Shown piece after piece: positions 19,334-26,925 of a DNA stretch of 64,000 nt. Position 1 is the stretch's first letter, and every line of letters begins with the position of its first letter. Source of the DNA: Actinocatenispora comari. GTDB lineage: Bacteria > Actinomycetota > Actinomycetes > Mycobacteriales > Micromonosporaceae. The DNA lies in assembly GCF_017312725.1 (NCBI RefSeq), contig NZ_BOPO01000130.1, forward strand, positions 1 through 64,000. The letters run 5' to 3'. Under the pieces are notes generated by a model, which was not told where the DNA came from, ran no database searches, and worked only from the letters and a program-made list of their open reading frames with translations. Made by a program: the position numbers and the translations under genes.

Positions 19334-20677
19334 TCAGACCGTCCAGGAGCGGCGGGTGTTGAGAGCCGGCACGTCCATGCTGGTGGTCTGCTGGTAGGCC
19401 GCGCCGATCGCGGCCAGCTCGGCGGCGGTCAGCACGTCCTCGACCCGGGCGAAGCCGTCCGGCGCGCGCTCGGCCACCAGCCGCAGCACCCGCTCCGGCC
19501 CCATTCCCCGGTTCGCCCGCTGCACCGCGACCGCCTCGTCCCGCCGGTCCGCCTCGTACCGGGCCAGCGCCTCGGTCGCGCTCGGCGCCGTCGCCAGGTG
19601 GTACGCCACGGCCCGGCCGTCCAGGATCGCCTGCGAGCCGCCGTTCGATCCGATCGGGTACATCGGATGGGCGGCGTCGCCGAGCAGCGTCACCCGGCCA
19701 CGGCCCCACCACGGCAACGGATCCCGGTCGACCATCGGGTACGCGAGGATCCTCTCGGCGCCGCGGATCAGCGCCGGCACGTCGAGGAAGTCGTACCGCC
19801 AGTCGGCGAAGTGCGGCAGCACGTCGTCGAGCGAGCCGGCCGCGGTCCAGTCCGCGACCATCGCCCGCTCCGACTCCGGCAGCCGCACCTCGCCGACCCA
19901 GTTGACGGTGACCAGCCCGTCGGTGACCGGCGAGACCGGGTACGCGACGAACTTCGACCGGGTGTTGCAGCCCGCCACCAGCATCGACCGGCCGGTCAGG
20001 AACGGCTCGACCCGGGCCGTACCGCGAAACATCAGGATGCCGTTGCCCAGCGGCTCGCCCTCGCCCGGATGCAGCCGCGCCCGTACCGTCGAGTGCAGCC
20101 CGTCCGCGCCGAGCAGCGCGGCCACCGCCAGCTCCCGGCGCGCGCCGGACGCACGGTCCTGCACCGTCACCCGCAGCCCGCCGGCCCGCTCCGACTCGCC
20201 CGCCCGCTCGGGCAGATCCGACCGCCCCGGCCGGTTCGGCTGCGGGCTCGCCGAGGCGGCCTCGTCGGCGAAGTCGACGACGGCGGTACCGGGCTGCACC
20301 GCGCCCTGACCGAGCCGGACGGTGACCGCGCGCAGCAGCAGCATCTGCAGCTGACCGCGATGCACCGCGTACTGCGGCCAGCGGTAGCCCGCCGCCGTGC
20401 CGCGCGGCTCGCTCCAGATCCGGTTGCCGTGCCGGTCGACGTGCACGCACTCCTCGATCGGCATGCCGATCCCGGCCAGCTCGCCGGCCAGCCCCAGCTC
20501 GGTGAGCTCCCGGACCGCGTGCGGCTGCAGGTTGATGCCGACTCCGAGCGGGGTGAGCCGGCGGACCGGGTCGAGCACCGTCGCCGACCGCCCGGCCGTG
20601 GCCAGGCTCAGCGCGGCGGTCAGCCCGGCGATGCCGGCGCCGGCGACGAGCACGTCCGGTTCGCTGCTGGTCGACAT
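19334..20677 (-). CDS. FAD-dependent aromatic-type monooxygenase
   Basis: Flavoprotein hydroxylase of the salicylate/PHBH superfamily, 447 residues. The FAD loop GAGIAG is at 13-18, ADGLHSTVRARL is the DG motif, and VTLLGDAAHPMYPIGSNGG is the GD motif that contacts the flavin ribityl chain. ATG 20677 has GGGAG upstream. A Pro/Arg/Glu-rich insertion near residue 150-175 is unusual but in frame. The substrate is unknown and no pathway genes are beside it. It converges on glgA with only six bases between the two stops. Confidence 0.8.
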   Translation of the reverse strand: MSTSSEPDVLVAGAGIAGLTAALSLATAGRSATVLDPVRRLTPLGVGINLQPHAVRELTELGLAGELAGIGMPIEECVHVDRHGNRIWSEPRGTAAGYRWPQYAVHRGQLQMLLLRAVTVRLGQGAVQPGTAVVDFADEAASASPQPNRPGRSDLPERAGESERAGGLRVTVQDRASGARRELAVAALLGADGLHSTVRARLHPGEGEPLGNGILMFRGTARVEPFLTGRSMLVAGCNTRSKFVAYPVSPVTDGLVTVNWVGEVRLPESERAMVADWTAAGSLDDVLPHFADWRYDFLDVPALIRGAERILAYPMVDRDPLPWWGRGRVTLLGDAAHPMYPIGSNGGSQAILDGRAVAYHLATAPSATEALARYEADRRDEAVAVQRANRGMGPERVLRLVAERAPDGFARVEDVLTAAELAAIGAAYQQTTSMDVPALNTRRSWTV

Positions 20678-20781
20678 GCGCACTCCCGGCTCCGATGGGC
20701 TGTCGTGCTCCCTTATACCTGATCCGCGCCTGGTTTCTGGTTCCCGCGCGGCCGCGCCGGGTCGTGCCGCCGAGCAGTTCC

Positions 20782-20846
20782 CGGTTCCGCGGTCGCGCCG
20801 GGTCGTGCCGTTCCCGGTTCCGCGGTCGCGGCGGGTCGTGCCGTTC
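20782..20846. repeat. 33-bp tandem repeat upstream of the monooxygenase
   Basis: Two 33-bp units (20782-20814 and 20815-20846, the second one base short) beginning CGGTTCCGCGGTCGCG are almost identical, and a degenerate third copy lies just before them (about 20748-20781). They sit in the 243-base gap between the divergent monooxygenase and glycosylase-like genes. No promoter is obvious inside them. Confidence 0.8.
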
Positions 20847-20920
20847 GGAGGTTCCCGGCCGTCGCCGGGCGAGGCCGCCGTGGCCGGGAAAGTGTCGTAC
20901 CTGTGTTCGATGCTGGGGCC

Positions 20921-21880
20921 ATGTCGAGCAGCCTTCAGCACACCACCAAGCTTCCGGCCGTGTCGCCGTTCGATCTGCGGCAGAGCCTGCGCGCGCTGTC
21001 CGGTTTCGCCCCGTGCGCCGGCGAGCAGGTCATCGCCGATGGGGCGGTCCGCAAGGCGTTCGCGTTGCCCGCGTCGGCCGGGCCGACCGCCGAGGCGATC
21101 GTGGTGGAGGTCGGCCCCCGCGGCGACGGCCGGGCCGGCGTGTCGCTCGCGGTGTTCGGCGGCCGCTCGCTCACCGACGGCGAGCTGCGCTGGGCCGAGC
21201 GGCAGGTGTCCGACTGGCTCGGCCTGACCGACGACATGACCGGCTTCCTCGCCGTGGCCGCCGACGATCCGGCGCTGCGGCCGGTGCTCGCCGAGCTGGC
21301 CGGGCTGCACCAGGTCCGGTTCGCCTCGCTGGCCGAGGGGGCGTGCTACTTCGTGCTCACCCAGCGCACCGCGCAGCGGGTCGCCGGGCTGCGCAAGCGC
21401 CGGCTCGCGGCGGCGCACGGGCCGTCGCTGACGGTGGACGGGCAGCGGTTCGTGGCGTTCCCGGCGTTCGCCACGCTGACCGGGATCGGGCCCGACCAGC
21501 TCGGCCGTTTCACCGCCAACACCCGGCAGACCGACTACCTGCTGGCGGCGATCCACGCGCTCGCCGACGCGGACGAGCAGTGGCTCGCCACCGCGCCGTA
21601 CGACCAGGTGTGGGCCGAGCTGCGGCGCATCCGCGGGGTCGGCGAGTTCACCGCGGCGGCGGTCATGCTGCGGGTGCTCGGCCGGCCCGATCGGCTGCCG
21701 ATCGCGATGCCGCAGTTCGCCGACGTGGCCGCCCGGCTCTACGGCGCGGACACCCCGATCGACGCGGTCGCCGAGCGCTACGGCCGTTACCTCGGCTGGT
21801 GGGCGTACTACGCGAAGACAGCGCTGGCCGCCCACGGCGTGCCGACCACGCACGCCACCCGCCCGCACCGCGCCGCCTGA
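20921..21880 (+). CDS. HhH-GPD family DNA-3-methyladenine glycosylase-like protein
   Basis: A 319-residue protein of the AlkA/HhH-GPD superfamily. An N-terminal alpha/beta domain is followed by the helical domain, with the helix-hairpin-helix LRRIRGVGEFTAAAVMLRVLG at about 235-255. The family normally has a catalytic Asp about ten residues after the hairpin (LPxxD). Here the region reads LPIAMPQFADVAARL, and the expected Asp position appears to be Met. It may be a diverged subfamily with a different register or an inactive binder. ATG 20921 is preferred over an in-frame GTG at 20903. No neighbour explains its role. Confidence 0.7.
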   Translation: MSSSLQHTTKLPAVSPFDLRQSLRALSGFAPCAGEQVIADGAVRKAFALPASAGPTAEAIVVEVGPRGDGRAGVSLAVFGGRSLTDGELRWAERQVSDWLGLTDDMTGFLAVAADDPALRPVLAELAGLHQVRFASLAEGACYFVLTQRTAQRVAGLRKRRLAAAHGPSLTVDGQRFVAFPAFATLTGIGPDQLGRFTANTRQTDYLLAAIHALADADEQWLATAPYDQVWAELRRIRGVGEFTAAAVMLRVLGRPDRLPIAMPQFADVAARLYGADTPIDAVAERYGRYLGWWAYYAKTALAAHGVPTTHATRPHRAA

Positions 21881-21924
21881 CCCGACCACGCCACCCAGCC
21901 ACCCACCCGCACCGCGCCGCCTGA
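21862..21924. repeat. Duplicated 3' end of the glycosylase-like gene
   Basis: The last 19 bases of the coding region, ending in its TGA (21862-21880), are repeated exactly at 21906-21924, with related CCACCC-rich sequence between. The period is 44 bp. The second copy is non-coding. It looks like a small slippage duplication at the gene end. Confidence 0.7.
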
Positions 21925-22018
21925 GCCGACCGGGGATCGCCGGCCGGAACCGCTCTGCGGGCGGCGGCCGGAACCGGCAGGAGGCCGGAGGTGGTCGGCG
22001 GGCCGAACCGGTCGGCGG

Positions 22019-22495
22019 TCAGTGGGCGGCGGCGGGGTTCGGGAAGGTGTCCGTGGGGTCGGCGGCCTCGGTGGCGACGTTGCCGGCGAGGGTGCCGAGC
22101 ATGCGGGTGAGCGCGTCGAGGTCACCGTCGTCGAGGCCGGCGCGCAGTTGCCGGTCGAAGTCGGTGGCGGCCCGCCGCAGCCGGTGGAACAGCCGCTCCC
22201 CCTCGTCGGTCATCGTCACCTGGTGCACCCGGCGGTTGGCCGGGTCGCGCCGGCGCACCAGCAGGCCGGCCGACTCCATCGCGTTGAGGTGGTGGGTCAG
22301 CGTCGCGCCCTGGATGCCGATCGCCGCGGCGAGTTCGCGCTGGTTGGCGTGCGCCCGGGTCTTCAGCGAGATCAGGATCAGCCAGCTGGGCAGGCTGCCG
22401 CCGGCGGCGGCGAGTGCATCGTCGAAGGCGCGGCTCACGGTCTTGGCCGAGCGGGCCAGGGCCAGGCCGATCGGCATCCGGGCAGGCGGTCCCAT
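22019..22495 (-). CDS. MarR-family transcriptional regulator
   Basis: A winged-helix regulator of 158 residues. The DNA-binding core is NQRELAAAIGIQGATLTHHLNAMESAGLL followed by the wing VRRRDPANRRVHQVTMTDEG. ATG 22495 begins MGPPARMPIGLALARSAK; a longer in-frame reading would cross the divergent promoter. It is transcribed away from the SnoaL-like gene. The shared intergenic region holds a perfect palindrome (22541-22556), its probable operator, so it likely represses the neighbour and itself until a ligand binds. Confidence 0.88.
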   Translation of the reverse strand: MGPPARMPIGLALARSAKTVSRAFDDALAAAGGSLPSWLILISLKTRAHANQRELAAAIGIQGATLTHHLNAMESAGLLVRRRDPANRRVHQVTMTDEGERLFHRLRRAATDFDRQLRAGLDDGDLDALTRMLGTLAGNVATEAADPTDTFPNPAAAH

Positions 22496-22528
22496 GGCGA
22501 GAGCGTAACCCAGTTCCGACGAAAATGC

Positions 22529-22557
22529 TTGACGGCTAATCGTTAGAGGTCTAACGT
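22529..22557 (+). promoter_or_regulatory. Promoter with MarR operator for the SnoaL-like gene
   Basis: A -35 box TTGACG (22529-22534), a 17-base spacer and a -10-like TAACGT (22552-22557) face the SnoaL-like gene. The 16-base palindrome CGTTAGA-GG-TCTAACG (22541-22556) lies over the spacer and -10, ideally placed for repression by the divergent MarR protein. The palindrome is directly visible; the promoter boxes are inference. Confidence 0.7.
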
Positions 22558-22592
22558 TTGTCTCATCGAATCCAACCCGAGAGGCGGGCACC

Positions 22593-22988
22593 ATGTCCAT
22601 CACCGACATCACCGAACTCGGCCGGCGCTGGGCCGCGGCCGAGGTGCAGGGCGACACCGACACCCTCGACGAGCTGGCCGTCGACGACTTCACCCTGGTG
22701 GGCCCGCTGGGCTTCGTCCTCGACCGGAAGCAGTGGCTCGACCGGTACCGGTCCGGCCAGTTCGTCACCACCGAGCTGAACTGGCACGACGTCACGGTCC
22801 GCGACTACGGCGACTGTGCCGTCGTGATCGGCATCCAGGAGCAGCGGGCCGCGTACCAGGGGCGGCCGAGCGACGGGAAGTTCCGGGTCACCCAGATCCT
22901 GGTGCGCAGCGACGGCCGCTGGCGCCTCGCCGGGCTGCACCTGAGCCCCATCGCCCCGCCGCCCGGCGCACCGACCAACGGCTCCTGA
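22593..22988 (+). CDS. SnoaL/NTF2-like (DUF4440-type) protein
   Basis: A 131-residue single-domain protein with the cone-shaped NTF2 fold pattern: an N-terminal helix (ITELGRRWAAAEVQGD), LDELAVDDFTLVGPLG, and closing strands in FRVTQILVRSDGRWRLAGLHLS. Family members bind or transform small polar or aromatic compounds, and some are stress-induced. No active site can be assigned. Its expression is probably controlled by the divergent MarR regulator, which suggests an inducible detoxification or efflux-type response, but the ligand is unknown. Confidence 0.78.
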   Translation: MSITDITELGRRWAAAEVQGDTDTLDELAVDDFTLVGPLGFVLDRKQWLDRYRSGQFVTTELNWHDVTVRDYGDCAVVIGIQEQRAAYQGRPSDGKFRVTQILVRSDGRWRLAGLHLSPIAPPPGAPTNGS

Positions 22989-23053
22989 CCTCGTCGCCGA
23001 CGAGCGTGCCGGCGCGCCGTCCCGCTGCGCCGGCACGCTCCAGCATCGGACCC

Positions 23054-23719
23054 TCAGCGCTCGGGCGGGACGATGCCGTGCTGGTAGGCGTACCGGACCG
23101 CCTGGGCGCGGTCCCGCAGCCGCGCCTTGGTGAACAGGTTGTTGATGTGCGTCTTGACGGTCGCCTCGCTGACGTACAGCTCGGTGGCGATCTCCCGGTT
23201 GGTCAGCCCGGCGGCGATCAGCGCGAGCACCTCCCCCTCGCGGGGGGTCAGTCCGTCGGGGAGCTCCCGCCCGGCCGGTACCGGCGGGATCGGTGTGGCG
23301 GTCGCGGCCACCAACCGCCGCTGCACGTCGGCGTCCAGTACGCCCTGGCCGGCGGCCGCGGCGTGCACCGCGCGGGCGATCTCGTCCCGGCCGGCCTCCT
23401 TGGTCAGGTAGCCGATCGCGCCGGCCCGCAGCCCGGCCAGCACGCTCTGGTCGTCGGCGAACGTGGTCAGCACGACCACCCGGGTGTCCGGGTGCTCGGC
23501 CGCGATCTGCCGGGTGGCGGTCACCCCGTCCATCCCGGGCATGTGCAGGTCCATCAGTACGACGTCGGGGGCGTGCGCGGCGACCGCGGCCACCGCCTCG
23601 ACACCGCCCGGCGCGGTGGCCACCACGGTCACGTCGGGCAGCAGGTCGAGCATGGTGGCGAGCCCTTCCCGTACCGCGGTCTGGTCGTCGGCGACCACGA
23701 TGCGCACCGGTTCGGTCAT
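23054..23719 (-). CDS. NarL/LuxR-type response regulator
   Basis: A 221-residue two-domain response regulator. The receiver has D11-D12, the phosphoacceptor D57 in VVLMDLHMPGMDG, and the K in IGYLTKEAG. The C-terminal LuxR helix-turn-helix reads LTPREGEVLALIAAGLTNRE, then a recognition helix in SEATVKTHINNLF. Its start overlaps the stop of the sensor kinase (ATGA), so the pair is co-translated. The output genes are unknown; the adjacent DUF1453 gene is a candidate. Confidence 0.93.
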   Translation of the reverse strand: MTEPVRIVVADDQTAVREGLATMLDLLPDVTVVATAPGGVEAVAAVAAHAPDVVLMDLHMPGMDGVTATRQIAAEHPDTRVVVLTTFADDQSVLAGLRAGAIGYLTKEAGRDEIARAVHAAAAGQGVLDADVQRRLVAATATPIPPVPAGRELPDGLTPREGEVLALIAAGLTNREIATELYVSEATVKTHINNLFTKARLRDRAQAVRYAYQHGIVPPER

Positions 23720-24906
23720 ACCGGAATCCTCGCCGCCACCTGCCAACCGCCGTCGAGCGGCCCCGCCTCCAGGGTGCCGCCGAGCGGTTCGAGCCGCTCC
23801 CGCATGCCGGTCAGGCCGTACCCGCTGCCGGCCGCGGCCAGCGCCGTCGGCGCACCGTCGGGTGGCGGGTCGTTCCGGATCGTCAGCTCGACCCGGTCGG
23901 CACCGTAGGCGAGGACCATCCGTACCGGTGCCCCGGTGGCGTGCTTCGCCGCGTTCGTCAACGCCTCCTGGGCGATCCGGTACAGCGCGAAGGCCGCCTC
24001 CTCCGGCACCTCGCGCACCGTCCCGTCGACCCGCAGCCGGCCGTCCCGGCCGTCCTCGCCGGCCGCGGCCCCGTCCGGCGCGGTGGCCGCGAGCAGCGCG
24101 GACAGCGACTCGGGCAGCGGCGCGCTGGCGCCCTCCCGCAGCGCCAGCACCGCCTGCTTGGTCTCGGCCAGCCCCTCCCGGGCCAGCCGGCGCGAGGTAC
24201 GCACCACCTCCCGCGCCTTCTCCTCCCGACCGGCGCCGAGCAGCGCGTCCGCCGCCTCCAGCTGTACCGCCAACGCCGCCAGCGAGTGCGCCAGCACGTC
24301 GTGGATCTCGCGGGCGATCCGGCTGCGTTCGGCCAGCGTGGCCGACCGCGCCTCGGCGACGTGCACCCGCTGCTTCTGCTCCAGCAGCTCGGCCGACTGC
24401 CGGACCCGCTCCTGGTGGGTGTGGTCGAGCAACCCGCCCAGGTACGAGCCGGCCAGCCCGCCGAGCAGCCACCAGTCCGGCCACTGGTGCCAGACCAGCC
24501 AGGTACCGCCGACGTAGCAGACCACGATGCCGACCACGACCGCGGCGGAGGCGTCGATCCGCCACCGGATCGCCGCCACCGACACCGGCAGGAACAGGAA
24601 CAGCCCGCCGAGCGTGTCCGGGGTGACGATGCCGAGCGCCACCGTCAGCGCCGCGGTGACCAGCAGGATCGCCGGCACGTACCGGTGGTCGCCGCGGCGC
24701 ATCGGCCACAGCAGCAGCATCCCGACGACCGACAAGCCGAGCAGGATCACCGCCGGTACGCTGCGGTGCGGCGACCAGTGCCGGGTCTCGATCACGAGCA
24801 CCGCGGCGGCCATGAACACCAGCACCGCGAGCCGGATCGCCCGCCGGACGAGGACGTCCCAGGTCACCGGGCCCTCCTCGGGCCGGCCCCACCACATGGG
24901 CTGCAC
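23716..24906 (-). CDS. HisKA_3 sensor histidine kinase
   Basis: Membrane sensor kinase partner of the overlapping response regulator, about 396 residues. Five or so hydrophobic segments span residues 20-155. The dimerisation/phosphoacceptor helix LAERSRIAREIHDVLAHSL carries H202. The ATP-binding domain has the N-box EALTNAAKHA and a GSGYGLTGMRER glycine loop, but no obvious extracytoplasmic sensor domain. This is the DesK/NarX-like class that often senses membrane state. GTG 24906 or ATG 24897 could be the start. It follows the DUF1453 gene by three bases. Confidence 0.92.
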   Translation of the reverse strand: MQPMWWGRPEEGPVTWDVLVRRAIRLAVLVFMAAAVLVIETRHWSPHRSVPAVILLGLSVVGMLLLWPMRRGDHRYVPAILLVTAALTVALGIVTPDTLGGLFLFLPVSVAAIRWRIDASAAVVVGIVVCYVGGTWLVWHQWPDWWLLGGLAGSYLGGLLDHTHQERVRQSAELLEQKQRVHVAEARSATLAERSRIAREIHDVLAHSLAALAVQLEAADALLGAGREEKAREVVRTSRRLAREGLAETKQAVLALREGASAPLPESLSALLAATAPDGAAAGEDGRDGRLRVDGTVREVPEEAAFALYRIAQEALTNAAKHATGAPVRMVLAYGADRVELTIRNDPPPDGAPTALAAAGSGYGLTGMRERLEPLGGTLEAGPLDGGWQVAARIPV

Positions 24907-24909
24907 GTC

Positions 24910-25521
24910 TCACCTCCGCCGGCGAGCGCCACCCACCGGCCGGTCGTCGCCTCGCACCCCGTCGAGTATCCCCAGCAGCGACGACCCGCCGCTCCCGGAC
25001 GCCTGCATCGGTACGCCGGTGGCGAGCGCGCGCGGCGTGAGCACCAGCGACTCGCCGAGGAAGCCGAGCCCCGAGGTGATCAGCAGGGTACCGATCAGCG
25101 CGGCACTGAAGTGCGGCCTGCCGCCGGACGCGAGCGACGAGACGCTGGCCGCGGCCGTGGTGACGCCGAGCGCGGCGAGCAGGGCACGGACGCCGAACCG
25201 GGCGACGAACGCGCCGACCCACACCAGGAAGGTGCGCAGCCGGTACCGCTGCCACAGCACGCCGCGCCGCTCGAACAGCTGGACCGTCCCGCCGCGGGCC
25301 GCGCCCAGGCCGAGCGACACCGCGCCGGTCAGCGCCAGCGACAGCCACTCGCCCGCCGGCAGCCCGCCGTGCGTGGCGATCTGGTACCCGCCGATCGCCA
25401 GCTCGATCACCGGCGCGAGCAGCAGCCGGCGCGCCCGCAGCGGCTCGCCGTACACCCGCCGCACGATCATCAGTGCGACGACCACCAGCACCACGCCGAT
25501 GGCCAGGACGGTCTTCTCCAT
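24910..25521 (-). CDS. DUF1453/CcdC-like membrane protein
   Basis: A 203-residue protein with four to five hydrophobic segments (about 2-20, 30-50, 58-78, 100-125 and 145-165). The N-terminal MEKTVLAIGVVLVVVALMIVRRVYGEPLRARRLL pattern (first half) and the ELAIGGYQI segment fit the CcdC/DUF1453 group of unknown function. ATG 25521 has a purine-rich GGGGAAAGGGG upstream; the longer in-frame reading crosses the divergent promoter. It is three bases from the kinase gene, so it probably belongs to the two-component operon. Confidence 0.65.
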   Translation of the reverse strand: MEKTVLAIGVVLVVVALMIVRRVYGEPLRARRLLLAPVIELAIGGYQIATHGGLPAGEWLSLALTGAVSLGLGAARGGTVQLFERRGVLWQRYRLRTFLVWVGAFVARFGVRALLAALGVTTAAASVSSLASGGRPHFSAALIGTLLITSGLGFLGESLVLTPRALATGVPMQASGSGGSSLLGILDGVRGDDRPVGGARRRR

Positions 25522-25738
25522 CGCGTACCCCTTTCCCCGCCCACCGAAGGTAGGGATCGGGCGGCGTACCCGGATCGGCGCGCGGGTGGAGACCCGGGTG
25601 GAGAACGCGGTACCACCGACCAAAGTCGATGCCGGTACCGACCGGGGGCCGGGGCGCCGCCATCGCCCGGCCGATGTGCCGGCGACCGCGTTCCGGCGAG
25701 GCTTGCGACGTCCCGACGTCGGCGGAACGAGGACGACG

Positions 25739-26893
25739 ATGCCGCCCGGATTCATCACCACGATCGCGCTGTTCGTGCTGCTGGTCGCGCTCGCGTTGCG
25801 ACCGCCGCGGCCGCGCCGGTCGAGCCCGTGGTCGACGGTGGCGGCGGTGACCTACCTGCTCAACGAGCAGCCGTTCGTCGCCCTGTACGTGCTCGCCGCC
25901 TCGGCCCTGCCGTACCTCACCGGCGGTACCGCCGGGGCGCCGCGGTGGTGGCTCGGGCTCGGCCTCACCGCCGTGCCGGCCGCCGGGATGGTGGCGCTCG
26001 CGGTGCGCACCCGTACCGCCCGGCCGGTGCTCACCGCCGCGCTGGACGCCGCGTTCGGCGCCGGGCCGCACCGGCACACCCGGATGCCGTGGCCGAGGCT
26101 GCTGGTCCCGTTCGTCTCCTGGCGCGCCGGCGTGCGTCGGGTCCGCAACCTGCGGTACGGCCCGGAGCCCGGTCGCGGCCAGCTGCTCGACCTGTACCTC
26201 GCCCGGCGCCGCCCGCCGAACGCCCCGGTGCTGGTCTACCTGCACGGCGGTGGCTTCGCGATCGGCAACAAGATGATCGGCGGCCGACCGCTGCTGTACC
26301 GGCTCGCCGGTCACGGCTGGGTCTGCGTCAGCGCCAACTACCGGCTCCGGCACGTCGGCTACGCCGACCAGCTCGCCGACGTCAAGCGGGTGGTCGCCTG
26401 GATCCGCGCGCACGCCGCCGAGTACGGCGCGGATCCCTCGACCGTCGTCCTGGCCGGCGGCTCGGCCGGCGCCCACCTGGCCACGATGGCGGCGCTGACC
26501 GCCGACGACCGGCGGCCGCAGCCCGGCTTCGAGACGGCCGACACGTCGATCGCCGCGGTGATCGGCCTCTACGGGTACTACGGCAGCGCCGGGCCGCTCG
26601 GGGCCACCGCCGCGGCGCCGCTGGCGCACCTGCGGTCGGACGCCCCGCCGTTCCTGCTGGTCCACGGCGCGCTGGACACCATGGTGCTCGTCGAGGACGC
26701 CCGCGAGTTCGCCGCGGCGCTGGGCCGTGCCGTCAGCCGGCCCGTCGCGTACGCCGAGCTGCCGGGCACCCAGCACAACTTCGACTTCTTCGGCTCGCCG
26801 CGCTTCCACGCGGTGCTGGACACCGTCGAGGACTTCCTCGACCGGGCGGTGACCCGCCGCTCGGCCGATCCGGCGGCAGAGCGGCGGGGCTAG
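25739..26893 (+). CDS. Membrane-anchored alpha/beta-hydrolase (HSL-type esterase)
   Basis: A 384-residue protein. Residues 1-95 contain about three hydrophobic segments. The hydrolase domain starts near 135. The oxyanion motif HGGGF is at 169-173, nucleophile S242 sits in AGGSAGAHLA, D313 in HGALDTMV, and H346 in GTQHNFDFF, completing the triad. This is the hormone-sensitive-lipase/carboxylesterase class; the substrate is unknown. ATG 25739 is chosen as the first methionine after the divergent spacer. It converges on pepA with a 32-base gap. Confidence 0.85.
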   Translation: MPPGFITTIALFVLLVALALRPPRPRRSSPWSTVAAVTYLLNEQPFVALYVLAASALPYLTGGTAGAPRWWLGLGLTAVPAAGMVALAVRTRTARPVLTAALDAAFGAGPHRHTRMPWPRLLVPFVSWRAGVRRVRNLRYGPEPGRGQLLDLYLARRRPPNAPVLVYLHGGGFAIGNKMIGGRPLLYRLAGHGWVCVSANYRLRHVGYADQLADVKRVVAWIRAHAAEYGADPSTVVLAGGSAGAHLATMAALTADDRRPQPGFETADTSIAAVIGLYGYYGSAGPLGATAAAPLAHLRSDAPPFLLVHGALDTMVLVEDAREFAAALGRAVSRPVAYAELPGTQHNFDFFGSPRFHAVLDTVEDFLDRAVTRRSADPAAERRG

Positions 26894-26925
26894 GGTGCCG
26901 GGCCCTTGGCGGGTCCGGCACCGGG

